From: DDH964 sp963806685 | Lineage (GTDB): Bacteria; Desulfobacterota; Desulfuromonadia; Desulfuromonadales; DDH964 | Assembly: GCA_963806685.1 (NCBI GenBank) | Contig: CAWDZB010000021.1 | Coordinates: 1 to 64,000, forward strand | Direction: 5' to 3' | DNA length: 64,000 bases | Shown here: positions 32,302-40,740 of the stretch, one piece after another | How the letters are laid out: each line of letters begins with the position of its first letter | Position numbering within the stretch: the stretch's first letter is position 1 | Notes under the pieces: generated by a model | What the model was told of the DNA's origin: nothing | What the model saw: the letters and a program-made list of their open reading frames with translations, nothing else | The model's database searches: none | Program-made: the position numbers and the translations under genes

Positions 32302-33198
32302 GTGTTGGAACGAAGTCTCTACTCGCTGCGCCGAGCGCTGCGCAACATCCGCCAGAGCCCAGTGCTCTGCGGTGCGGCGATCGGCACCGTCGCCGTGTCG
32401 CTGACCATCCTTGCTTTTTTCGGCATTCTCGTCCTCAACATCCAGAAACTGACCAGCCAGTGGAGCCGCGAGGTGCAGGTAGTCGCCTACCTCGACCAGG
32501 TGCCAGAATCCTCCGTGCTGGATTCCTGGAAAAAGACCATCACCGGACTGCCCCAGGTTTCCAAGGTGGAGGTCGTCAGCCGCGCAATGGCCCTGGAACG
32601 GTTCCGCAAGCGACTCGGTGCCGATGCCTCCCTGCTTGCCGGGGTCGAGGCCGACATCCTTCCCGCCTCGTTGGAAATCAGCCTGCAACCGGAGGCGCGG
32701 AATCGTGCCGGCGTGGAAGCGGTGGTTCGGCAGCTGCGGGGGAAACTTGGACTGAGTGACCTGCGTTACGGACAGGACTGGCTCGACCGATTCGAGGCAT
32801 TTCTCAATCTGCTGCGTACCGGCTTTGCGGTGCTCGGCGGATTTCTTCTCTTTGCCACGCTTTTTATTGTCGCCAATACCATCAAGTTGACCCTCTATGC
32901 CCGCAAAGACGAACTGGAAGTCATGGCCCTGGTCGGCGGTACTCCCTGGTTTATCAAGGCGCCCTTTCTGCTGGAAGGGGCCATTCAGGGTCTGGCAGGA
33001 GGCGGACTCGCGGTCGGTGGCGCTGCCTTGGTATTCCATGGTTTTTTGCAGCGCGGTCTGAGCACCCTGCTGCTGGCGGCCGGCGTCGATGGCATCAGCT
33101 TTTTACCTGCGGCCTACCAGTTGTTCCTGGTGGGTCTCGGGGTGGTGCTCGGGGTCAGCGGCAGTCTGTTGTCGCTACGCCGCCTGGTGCGGATCTGA
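32302..33198 (+). CDS. ftsX: Cell-division permease-like protein FtsX
   Basis: The 298-residue product starts at GTG 32302 behind AAAAGGA. It has four predicted transmembrane helices and a large periplasmic loop (about 50-170) after the first helix (TVAVSLTILAFFGILVLNI). The loop contains VQVVAYLDQVPESSV. The C-terminal FtsX domain has TIKLTLYARKDELEVMALVGG, the typical coupling segment to FtsE. The following envC-like gene overlaps the stop by one base. Confidence 0.93.
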   Translation: MLERSLYSLRRALRNIRQSPVLCGAAIGTVAVSLTILAFFGILVLNIQKLTSQWSREVQVVAYLDQVPESSVLDSWKKTITGLPQVSKVEVVSRAMALERFRKRLGADASLLAGVEADILPASLEISLQPEARNRAGVEAVVRQLRGKLGLSDLRYGQDWLDRFEAFLNLLRTGFAVLGGFLLFATLFIVANTIKLTLYARKDELEVMALVGGTPWFIKAPFLLEGAIQGLAGGGLAVGGAALVFHGFLQRGLSTLLLAAGVDGISFLPAAYQLFLVGLGVVLGVSGSLLSLRRLVRI

Positions 33199-34370
33199 TG
33201 GGACGAGGGGAAGCAGTCCGGCGGGGCTTGGCGATTGGCGCAGCACTTTTCACGGTGCTGGCTGCTGCCGGGCCGGGCCGGGCGGACGAACTGGCCGGCA
33301 CCCGCCAGCGGTTGGCCGAGATCGAGCGGCGGATTCAGGAAACCGCAGCCACGGTCGAGGAAAAACGCCACCGGGAAGAAGAACTGAAGGCCGATATGGC
33401 AACGCTGGAGTATGAACAGAGGCGGCTCGAGAAGAGCATCGGCCGGCACCAGGTCACTCTGCACCAGCTGGGTAAAAAGGTGGCCGACGAAGAGCACCGG
33501 GCTGCCGAACTGAAGGCAGCGGTGGAAAAGTCGGCCGAGCAGGTACGCCAGCGCCTGGTGGCCCTGTACAAGTCGGGGGATGGCGGCATGTTGCGAGTCC
33601 TTTTCAGTGCCACCTCGCCCGCCAGGTTGGCAGAAGATTACGATTATCTCGCCCGCATTATCGGCCACGACCGGCAGCTGATTGCGACCTATCGTGGCCA
33701 GCTTCAGCAGCAGGAGGTCAGTTTGCATCGCCTGGCCGAGCTGCGACAACAGGAGGAGAAGGCGCTGGCCGCCAGCCGCAAAGAACGCCAGACCCTGAAG
33801 GCGGCCGGGGCGCTCAAGACCCGGCTGCTGGCCGCAATGCAGAGCGAACGGCAAAAGCTCGACCGCCAGTTGGGCGAATTGCGGGAACGCGCCCAGCGGC
33901 TGACCGCCCTGGTCAAAAAACTTGAATCGTCGAAGGGCGCCGCGTATAGTGAAAAACTTGGGATTTTCGCCCAGCAGCAGGGACGTCTGAGGTGGCCCCT
34001 GGAGGGGCCGGTGGAGGTGGCCTTCGGAACCACCCGGCATCCGGAACTCGGTACCCTGCATGACAGCCAGGGGATCGAAATTGGCTGCAAACCAGGGCAA
34101 AATGTTCATGCCGTTTGGGCGGGTCGGGTGATATTCGCCAACTGGTTCAAAGGCTACGGAAATCTGCTGATCATCAATCACGGCAACAGCTATTATTCCC
34201 TCTATGCCCAGGCCGCCAGCCTTGCCAAACATGTCGGGGACCAGGTGGCTCCCGGTGAGGTCATCGCGGTAACGGGCTATGAAGGGGTGCGCCGGCTCTA
34301 TTTCGAAATTCGCCACAGCGACACTCCCCTCGATCCGGAAGCCTGGCTGGCGCCCCGCAACAAACACTGA
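33198..34370 (+). CDS. EnvC-like murein hydrolase activator (degenerate LytM domain)
   Basis: The 390-residue product has a signal peptide (about 1-30). A long coiled coil follows at 32-250, rich in Glu, Gln and Arg, with VAEAELKAA-like heptads. A C-terminal LytM/M23 domain covers about 262-385. The zinc ligands of active M23 enzymes are replaced: the HxxxD site reads DSQGIEIG and the HxH site reads RLYFEIR. This is the EnvC/NlpD pattern, where the domain activates amidases and does not cut peptidoglycan itself. Coupling to ftsE and ftsX fits FtsEX-controlled septal hydrolysis. Confidence 0.88.
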   Translation: MGRGEAVRRGLAIGAALFTVLAAAGPGRADELAGTRQRLAEIERRIQETAATVEEKRHREEELKADMATLEYEQRRLEKSIGRHQVTLHQLGKKVADEEHRAAELKAAVEKSAEQVRQRLVALYKSGDGGMLRVLFSATSPARLAEDYDYLARIIGHDRQLIATYRGQLQQQEVSLHRLAELRQQEEKALAASRKERQTLKAAGALKTRLLAAMQSERQKLDRQLGELRERAQRLTALVKKLESSKGAAYSEKLGIFAQQQGRLRWPLEGPVEVAFGTTRHPELGTLHDSQGIEIGCKPGQNVHAVWAGRVIFANWFKGYGNLLIINHGNSYYSLYAQAASLAKHVGDQVAPGEVIAVTGYEGVRRLYFEIRHSDTPLDPEAWLAPRNKH

Positions 34371-34381
34371 GTCCGGAGGAC

Positions 34382-35704
34382 ATGGCAATGCATAAGGGAC
34401 GGCGGACCACACTCTTCATCCTGATTCTGACCCTGGTCCTGCTCGGCTGGCTTTCCAGCGGCAAGCTCAACCCGCCGGCGGTTGCCGAGTCGGGGGCGGA
34501 TTACCAGGAGCTCAAACTGTTCACCGATGTCCTGGCCATCGTTCGCAAGAGTTATGTCGAGGAGGTCCCCATGAAGGACCTCATCTACGGCGCCATCAAC
34601 GGTATGCTCAGCTCCCTCGATCCCCATTCCTCGTTCATGCCGCCCGACGTCTACAAGGAAATGAAGATCGATACCATGGGCGAGTTCGGCGGGTTGGGAA
34701 TCGAAATCACCATCCGCGAGCATACGCTGATCATCGTTTCGCCGATCGAAGACACCCCGGCCTTTCGCGCCGGGCTGAAGGCCGGGGACCAGATCCTCAA
34801 GATCGGGGATGAATTCACCAAGGACATGACCATCATGGACGCGGTGAAGAAGATGCGGGGGCCAAAGGGGACCAAGGTGACGATCTCCGTCATGCGGGAA
34901 GGTTTCGACAAACCGCAGGAGTTTACCCTGGTCCGTGAATTGATCAAGATCCAGAGTGTCAAGGCAAAGACGCTGGAGGACGGGTTCGGTTACGTGAGGC
35001 TGACCCAGTTCCAGGAACGAACCGCCGATGACCTCCAGAAAGCCCTCGAACAGTTGCATCACGACAACCCGCAGGGCCTGGGCGGACTGATCCTCGACCT
35101 GCGCAACAACCCCGGAGGGCTGCTGGACCAGGCGGTCAAGGTCGCCGACGAGTTCTTGTCCAGCGGGCTGATCGTCTATACCAAGGGCCGCGAGGAGGGG
35201 AGCAACATGAAGTTCTCTGCCCAGGCGGGTGGCACCGAGCCCGATTACCCGATCGTGGTGTTGATCAACGGTGGCAGTGCCAGCGCCTCGGAAATCGTGG
35301 CCGGTGCCCTGCACGATCATGAGCGGGCGGTGATCATGGGGATCCAGAGCTTCGGCAAGGGATCGGTGCAGACGGTAATGCCGCTCAGTGATTCCTCGGG
35401 CCTGCGCCTGACCACGGCGCGTTATTTCACGCCGGCAGGAATCTCCATCCAGGCCAAGGGGATCACCCCCGACATCGTGGTACAGCCGATGGAAGTCAAG
35501 GCGGTTGCGGAGGAGCCGGGGCTGCGGGAGAAGGATCTCGCCAACCATTTCGAGAGCGGGAAGCCGGAGTCGAAGCCGGCGCCGACACCGGCGCACAAGT
35601 TCCAGCTCGACCAGGCATCCCGGGATGATTACCAGCTGATGCGGGCCCTGGACCTCCTCAAAGGCTACCGCATCATCCAGGGAATGGCCCACAAGGCCGC
35701 CTGA
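34382..35704 (+). CDS. C-terminal processing peptidase (S41 family, CtpA/Prc-like)
   Basis: The 440-residue product has an N-terminal signal/anchor helix, a PDZ domain (about 90-170) containing GGLGIEITIREHTLIIVSP, and the S41 catalytic region. The nucleophile serine lies in GGSASASEIVAGAL (about residue 300) and the general-base lysine in QSFGKGSVQTV (about 325). It acts in the periplasm on exported proteins or on hydrolase regulators. The start is ATG 34382 behind GGAGGA (34375-34380), with a second ATG two codons later. It is in the same run as ftsEX and the EnvC-like gene. Confidence 0.93.
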   Translation: MAMHKGRRTTLFILILTLVLLGWLSSGKLNPPAVAESGADYQELKLFTDVLAIVRKSYVEEVPMKDLIYGAINGMLSSLDPHSSFMPPDVYKEMKIDTMGEFGGLGIEITIREHTLIIVSPIEDTPAFRAGLKAGDQILKIGDEFTKDMTIMDAVKKMRGPKGTKVTISVMREGFDKPQEFTLVRELIKIQSVKAKTLEDGFGYVRLTQFQERTADDLQKALEQLHHDNPQGLGGLILDLRNNPGGLLDQAVKVADEFLSSGLIVYTKGREEGSNMKFSAQAGGTEPDYPIVVLINGGSASASEIVAGALHDHERAVIMGIQSFGKGSVQTVMPLSDSSGLRLTTARYFTPAGISIQAKGITPDIVVQPMEVKAVAEEPGLREKDLANHFESGKPESKPAPTPAHKFQLDQASRDDYQLMRALDLLKGYRIIQGMAHKAA

Positions 35705-35742
35705 ACCAACGCCCCAAGCCGGGCCCTCACCTCGGATTCGTC

Positions 35743-36915
35743 ATGTCTGCCAGGAAAAAAACGTCGCGGCGCAAATCCCCCCGCCGTCCGCGCAGGGTGC
35801 CGCTGACCCTGAAACTCTGGTTCGCCGGGATCTTCCTGGTGGGTTTTGTCCTCGTCAGTCTGCTGTTGCTCGGCAAGCTCCGCACCCACTACCTGGCCCA
35901 GGCGCCGCCGCCGGCACCGGTGGCCGAGCCGCTCCCGTCGCCGCCACCCAAGACCGTAACCGCCGACTGGTCGGAAATCCAGCGGCTGCTCAGGGCGCTG
36001 GGCTGGAAAGGAGAACCCGCCGGAGCGACGGAGCCGGGCGCAGAGTGGCAATATGCTGTCGCCCGCCCCCTTCCGCCGCGCCCGGAACTGGCGACCCTTG
36101 CCTCCCGCCTGAACGCGCTGCAGGGCCTCACCGCGGAGCTTGTCCCCGGCCACGGGCTGCGCATCACCATGGCGGACGGCCGACGCGGCATGATCGTTTT
36201 TCAACTTCCGTCCCCCCTGCCGCATGGGAAAAACCATCCCCGCCTGGCGATCATCGTCGACGACCTGGGCCGGGACCTGGGCAGCCTGCGCCAACTGCTC
36301 GCCCTCAAACTGCCCCTGACCCTCTCCATCCTCCCGGGCGAAATCCACGCCAGGGAATGCGCCCTGGCCGCTCACGCTGAAGGGCGGGAAGTCATGATCC
36401 ACATCCCCATGGAGCCGCAGGCCTACCCGGCTGTCAACCCCGGAGCCGATGCTCTCTTCGTCAGCGCAACTCCCGAGGAGCTGCGCCAGCGGTTTCAGAA
36501 ATATCTTACCGAGGTACCGTACGCGGTGGGCGGGAACAATCACATGGGATCGCGGTTTACCGAAGATCCGGGGGGGATGGCGGTGGTGCTGCAGCAGATG
36601 CGGGAGGCGGGTCTGTTTTTCGTCGACAGCAAGACCACCGGGGCCTCGGTGGCCTACGAGCTGGCCCGGCGGGCGGGAATCCCCACCGCCCAGCGCGACA
36701 TTTTTCTCGACAATGTCCAGGACGAGGTAAAAATCGGCGCCGAAATTCGCAAGCTGATCCGGGTCGCCCGGCAGCGCGGCAGCGCGATCGCCATCTGCCA
36801 TCCCCATCCGACGACCATCGCTGCCCTGCGCCGGGCCGTCCCCGAACTGCTCTCCTCGGGGGTCGAGGTAGTCCCGGTGTCGCAGCTGCTGACCATGCCC
36901 ACCGCGGGTCAGTAG
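35743..36915 (+). CDS. Divergent polysaccharide deacetylase family protein (YibQ/DUF610)
   Basis: The 390-residue product has one N-terminal membrane helix (about 28-50), a Pro-rich spacer and a C-terminal NodB-like barrel. The barrel has LAIIVDDLGRDLGSLRQLL, PLTLSILPG, EVMIHIPMEPQAYP and NNHMGSRFTED, which match the divergent deacetylase family. Its enzymatic role is unproven. Neighbours suggest cell-envelope work. The stop overlaps the 3' end of the convergent MinD/ParA-like gene by 7 bp, so this is the end of the plus-strand run. Confidence 0.88.
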   Translation: MSARKKTSRRKSPRRPRRVPLTLKLWFAGIFLVGFVLVSLLLLGKLRTHYLAQAPPPAPVAEPLPSPPPKTVTADWSEIQRLLRALGWKGEPAGATEPGAEWQYAVARPLPPRPELATLASRLNALQGLTAELVPGHGLRITMADGRRGMIVFQLPSPLPHGKNHPRLAIIVDDLGRDLGSLRQLLALKLPLTLSILPGEIHARECALAAHAEGREVMIHIPMEPQAYPAVNPGADALFVSATPEELRQRFQKYLTEVPYAVGGNNHMGSRFTEDPGGMAVVLQQMREAGLFFVDSKTTGASVAYELARRAGIPTAQRDIFLDNVQDEVKIGAEIRKLIRVARQRGSAIAICHPHPTTIAALRRAVPELLSSGVEVVPVSQLLTMPTAGQ

Positions 36916-38300
36916 AACTGGCCGCTGACCCGGGCGGCTGCGGCCCGAAAGGCCTGGTGCTGTTCGTCGTAAAGAATTTCTTCCGGCACGTCGGAACTGA
37001 CCCTGCGTATCAGCAGGAAGTCATCCCCCAACCGACCCTGGCCGTCGCCCAGGGTGCGCTGTGCCAGGCGCTGCAGCAGGTTCTCCCCGTCCCGGCCGGC
37101 GCCCTCCTCGAGGTCGACGACCTTGTGCGAAATCTCCAGCCCGGTCTCGTCGAAGCGGTAGAAAGAAAGCTGCTGGCGATAGAAGCTGCGGGTTCCCGGG
37201 GCCAGACGCAGGACGAAGTACGAGCGCTGGGCCGATTCCCGAAAGAGTTCCCGCATGGGATCCTTGGCGGCCGGCTCGCGTGCCGCCTGGTAGATGTGGC
37301 GAAAGACCAGACTGGCGAAACACTCCTCCTCCAGGAATCCGGCCAGGGTGCCGCTGCCGGTTTCGGCGTAATACCCAGCCGACTCGATCCCTTCCGGCCG
37401 CACCAGTTTTCGGTCACACAGCAGGCAGTCGGGGCGGAGGGCGGAGAGGCGGGCGGCAAATGCGGCGCTGCGCTGCTCCCGGCGGTGCTGCTGGGCCTGG
37501 GCGACGGCCGTCAGCCGCAGCTCCCGGCAATCTCGGAGGTCGAGAAAAACCTGGCGGGCGAGGTGGCTGAACTGGAGGTGGACCTCGGTGTTGCGCCCAT
37601 GGGTAATGACCGGATAGATCTTGCCGGAGGGATTGGTGTTCAGTGATTCGACCTTGGGGCTCTTGGCGATGAAACCCTCCAGGCAGCGATAGCCGCGGTT
37701 GATGGCATAGGCCTTGAGCAGCTGGTAGGGGTCCCGGAAGGGGCCGTCGTAGCGAATCCGCGAATCGATCAGGCAGGGGAGGATGCGCACCACCTTCTTG
37801 GCAAGCCCCTGCTCGACAAAGAAGCTGTAGAGGTGGCGGCAGTTTTCCAGCGAGGGCATGTCCTTGACCGGAACGATGACCCGGTCGGCGGCAAACAGGG
37901 CGTTGCGGGTGAAGACATCGAGGTCGGGCCGGGTATCGATGATCAGGACCCCGGAAATCCGGGATCCGCAGAGGGCCCGCGCCAGGCTGTCGGGGGCAGC
38001 CAACTGCTCGCGGAAAACAGACAGGTCGCGCTGGGACGGGATGAACTGGACGCCGTATTCGCCGATCTCGATCAATTCCTCGGCCGGGATGCCGCGCAAC
38101 AGATCGGCCACATCCCCACGCGGCTTGCCGCGGCCGATGCGGAACATGCGATCCACCGAGAAATGGTTGTCGAAGCTGAACAGGGTGACCGGCAGGTCCT
38201 CGCACAGGGCCTTGAGGTAGATAGCGAGGTTGGTCGCCAGGGTGGTCTTGCCGACCCCCCCCTTTTCGCTGGAAATGGTCACCACGTAGAGTTGCGCCAT
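36909..38300 (-). CDS. MinD/ParA-like P-loop ATPase with unassigned C-terminal region
   Basis: The 463-residue product starts with the deviant Walker A motif EKGGVGKTT (12-20), followed by switch-type LIIDTRPDLD and VIVPVKDM segments of the MinD/ParA/SIMIBI class. After about residue 255 comes a region of roughly 200 residues that I do not recognise. It has a CLLC pair near residue 290, an RRSYFVLRL-type strand (here RSYFVLRLAPG) and a beta-rich end. Usual ParA or MinD proteins stop near 260-280 residues. It sits alone on the minus strand between the envelope genes and xseA, with its own promoter. Confidence 0.75.
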   Translation of the reverse strand: MAQLYVVTISSEKGGVGKTTLATNLAIYLKALCEDLPVTLFSFDNHFSVDRMFRIGRGKPRGDVADLLRGIPAEELIEIGEYGVQFIPSQRDLSVFREQLAAPDSLARALCGSRISGVLIIDTRPDLDVFTRNALFAADRVIVPVKDMPSLENCRHLYSFFVEQGLAKKVVRILPCLIDSRIRYDGPFRDPYQLLKAYAINRGYRCLEGFIAKSPKVESLNTNPSGKIYPVITHGRNTEVHLQFSHLARQVFLDLRDCRELRLTAVAQAQQHRREQRSAAFAARLSALRPDCLLCDRKLVRPEGIESAGYYAETGSGTLAGFLEEECFASLVFRHIYQAAREPAAKDPMRELFRESAQRSYFVLRLAPGTRSFYRQQLSFYRFDETGLEISHKVVDLEEGAGRDGENLLQRLAQRTLGDGQGRLGDDFLLIRRVSSDVPEEILYDEQHQAFRAAAARVSGQFY

Positions 38301-38329
38301 GGGGGGTTCCTTCGTTCCTGGAGGGATGC

Positions 38330-38361
38330 CTATATATAGGGAAACAGGGCGCCGTTGTCAA
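38330..38361 (-). promoter_or_regulatory. Promoter of the MinD/ParA-like gene with central palindrome
   Basis: On the minus strand, consensus TTGACA (38361-38356) is followed by a TATATA -10 box, with spacing of 16 or 18 bases depending on register. The -10 lies inside the perfect palindrome CCTATATATAGG (38330-38341), so a symmetric repressor site may coincide with the promoter. Confidence 0.55.
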
Positions 38362-38392
38362 ATCAAAACCACAATATCTGGTAGCTGCCAAC

Positions 38393-39592
38393 ATGAATGA
38401 AACCGCGCCGCGCTTGACCGTCTCCCGGCTGGTGGCCCTGCTCCGGGAAACCGTCGAGGACAATTTCATGCAGGTCCTGGTGGAGGGGGAACTCTCCAAT
38501 TTCGTCGCACCGGCTTCGGGGCACTGGTATTTTTCCCTCAAGGACGAACAGGCCCAGCTGCGGGCGGTCATGTTCCGCACCCAGAACCGGCTGCTGCACT
38601 TCCAGCCGGAAAACGGCATGCAAGTCGTTTGCAGTGGCCGGGTCTCGGTTTACAGCCAGCGCGGTGAGCTGCAGCTGATTGTCGACGCCCTCCATCCCCT
38701 GGGGGCCGGCGGGTTACAGCTGGCCTTCGAACAGCTGAAGTCCCGGTTGGCCGCCGAGGGACTCTTTGCCGCCGAGGGTAAACGGCCCTTGCCCGCCCAT
38801 CCGGCAGCAATCGGCGTGGTCACCTCGGCGACCGGCGCCGCCATTCACGACATCCTCAACGTCCTGCACCGGCGCGCCGCCGGTCTGCGAATCATTCTGC
38901 GCCCGGTTCGGGTCCAGGGGGAGGGCGCGGCGGAGGAGATTGCTGAGGCAATCGCCGATCTCAATCGCCAGGGGCTTGTCGAGGTGCTGATCGTCGGCCG
39001 CGGCGGCGGTTCGCTGGAAGACCTCTGGGCCTTCAACACCGAGGTGGTGGCGCGGGCGATTGCCGCCTCCGCGCAGCCGGTGATCTCCGCCGTCGGCCAC
39101 GAAATCGATTTCACCATCGCCGATTTCGTGGCCGACCTGCGGGCGCCGACGCCGAGTGCCGCGGCGGAATTGGTCGCCGCCAGCCGCTTGGAACTGGAGC
39201 GGCATCTCGATCACCTGGTGCTGCGGGTCGCCGGCCAGATTCGTGGCCGGCTGGCCTTGTGGGGGGAGCGCCTGGAGGGGCTCAGGGGCCGACTGCGTTC
39301 CCCGTTGGCCGACCTCGCCCTTTCCCGCCAGCGCCAGCTTGCCCTGGAACGGCGGCTGGGGCTCGCCTGGCAGGCCCGGCTGTGCGAACAACGCGGACGG
39401 TTTGCAGCCCTGGGGGCGCGCCTCGATGCTCTGTCGCCGCTGCGGACCCTGGAGCGAGGTTACGCAATCGCCGTGGCCGAAAAGGATGGCCGGGCGGTCG
39501 TCGATGCCGGGACCCTGGAGGTCAGCGACCGGCTGCTCCTTCACCTGGCCCGCGGCCGGGCCCGGGTGGCGGTCGAGGGGACCGAGTCGTGA
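38393..39592 (+). CDS. xseA: Exodeoxyribonuclease VII large subunit
   Basis: The 399-residue product has an N-terminal OB-fold domain (about 8-105, with LTVSRLVALLRETVED and VEGELSNFVAPASGHWYFSLK). The catalytic and coiled-coil region follows, with GVVTSATGAAIHDI, VQGEGAAEEI, RGGGSLEDLWAFN and SAVGHEIDFTI, all conserved in XseA. The enzyme trims single-stranded DNA together with XseB. It leads the run xseA-M23-xseB-ispA-dxs with overlapping or closely spaced genes. Confidence 0.95.
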   Translation: MNETAPRLTVSRLVALLRETVEDNFMQVLVEGELSNFVAPASGHWYFSLKDEQAQLRAVMFRTQNRLLHFQPENGMQVVCSGRVSVYSQRGELQLIVDALHPLGAGGLQLAFEQLKSRLAAEGLFAAEGKRPLPAHPAAIGVVTSATGAAIHDILNVLHRRAAGLRIILRPVRVQGEGAAEEIAEAIADLNRQGLVEVLIVGRGGGSLEDLWAFNTEVVARAIAASAQPVISAVGHEIDFTIADFVADLRAPTPSAAAELVAASRLELERHLDHLVLRVAGQIRGRLALWGERLEGLRGRLRSPLADLALSRQRQLALERRLGLAWQARLCEQRGRFAALGARLDALSPLRTLERGYAIAVAEKDGRAVVDAGTLEVSDRLLLHLARGRARVAVEGTES

Positions 39593-40491
39593 AACTGCTG
39601 GTGCTGGTCGCGGTGCTGCTCGTGGCCGCTTCGGGATGGGCCGGGGAACTGCAGCTGCAACCGGCCCGGGTCGGGCAGGGGGGGGTGGTGCTGCTGCGCT
39701 ATCGCGGCTCCCCGCCGACCCTGGCGGTGGCTCGCTGGAACGGCCGGCTGGTATATCTCACTCCGCAGGCGGGTGGCGCCGTGGCGATGCTCGGTGCCGA
39801 CCTGGCGCTCCCACCCGGGGATTATCCTTTGACAGTGGCGGTGACCGATTCCCGCGGCGAAACACAATTCCTCTCGGCCAGCATCGACGTGGCTTCCGTT
39901 CCCCGCAGGGAAGAACGGTTGCGTCTACCCGCGCCCATGGTCAGCCCCCGCAAGCCGAAAATTCTGGCCCGCATCACTCGTGAAGCCGCCCTGCTGCGGA
40001 CCCTGTTCAGCCAAGAGTCGCCGGGGATGATCACCAACCGTTTCTTGCTGCCGGTGAACGACCCCGCCGGCAGCGGTTTCGGACTGCGGCGGGTCCTCAA
40101 CGGCAAGCCGCGCGCCCCTCATGCCGGCATCGACTTTCGCAGCCCCCGGGGACGACCCGTGCTGGCCGCAGGCACGGGACGGGTCGTTTTTGCCGGGTCC
40201 CTCTTTTTTACCGGCCGGACGGTGATCCTCGACCACGGCGAAGGGTTGTTTACCCTTTATGCCCACCTGGCCAAGCTGGACTGCCGGGTCGGCCAGAGGT
40301 TGCTGGCCGGGGAACCCTTGGGAACAGTCGGCAGCAGCGGCCGGGCGACCGGGCCGCATTTGCACTGGGGCGCCAAGTTGCGCGGGGACCGCATCGACCC
40401 CCTGGCCCTGGTGCCCCTCGCCGGGAAAAGCCTTGACTCGACCAGGACAGCCGGCAATAATGAAAATTCGGCCTCAGGAGGTGAACGGTGA
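39589..40491 (+). CDS. M23 family peptidase (active-type LytM endopeptidase)
   Basis: The 300-residue product starts at GTG 39589, overlapping the xseA stop, and has a signal peptide (VLVAVLLVAASGWAG). The periplasmic N-terminal beta region is followed by a C-terminal M23 domain with complete zinc ligands: HAGIDF (HxxxD), the YAHLAKLD motif and HLHW (HxH). It should cleave peptidoglycan cross-bridges. Insertion between xseA and xseB is unusual but supported by the 4-base overlaps on both sides. Confidence 0.9.
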   Translation: MKLLVLVAVLLVAASGWAGELQLQPARVGQGGVVLLRYRGSPPTLAVARWNGRLVYLTPQAGGAVAMLGADLALPPGDYPLTVAVTDSRGETQFLSASIDVASVPRREERLRLPAPMVSPRKPKILARITREAALLRTLFSQESPGMITNRFLLPVNDPAGSGFGLRRVLNGKPRAPHAGIDFRSPRGRPVLAAGTGRVVFAGSLFFTGRTVILDHGEGLFTLYAHLAKLDCRVGQRLLAGEPLGTVGSSGRATGPHLHWGAKLRGDRIDPLALVPLAGKSLDSTRTAGNNENSASGGER

Positions 40492-40736
40492 CCCCGAAAA
40501 TACCGGCAAAACCCACTTTCGAAGCGGCGCTCAAGACCCTGGAAGCAGCGGTCGAACGGCTGGAGCAGGGCGATCTGCCGCTCGAGGAGGCCCTGGCCTG
40601 CTTCGAGGAGGGCGTCCAGGCCGCCAGCTCCTGCCAGGGACTGCTCAAGGACGTCGAAACGCGGGTCGAGTGCCTGCTCAAGGACCGGGCCGGCGAGCTC
40701 CATCTGGAAGCTTTCAAGCTCGGCGAAGGCGAATGA
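40488..40736 (+). CDS. xseB: Exodeoxyribonuclease VII small subunit
   Basis: The 82-residue product has the XseB pattern FEAALKTLEAAVERLEQGDLP followed by LEEALACFEEGVQ and a C-terminal cysteine-containing helix. It wraps the long helices of XseA to regulate nuclease activity. The start is GTG 40488, overlapping the M23 gene stop. ispA follows 4 bp later, the usual bacterial order. Confidence 0.94.
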   Translation: MTPKIPAKPTFEAALKTLEAAVERLEQGDLPLEEALACFEEGVQAASSCQGLLKDVETRVECLLKDRAGELHLEAFKLGEGE

Positions 40737-40740
40737 CGAT

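Noticed and set aside
39259..39588. Upstream extension of the M23 peptidase within xseA
   Set aside because: The signal peptide begins at GTG 39589, which overlaps the xseA stop. The earlier codons are xseA read in another frame.
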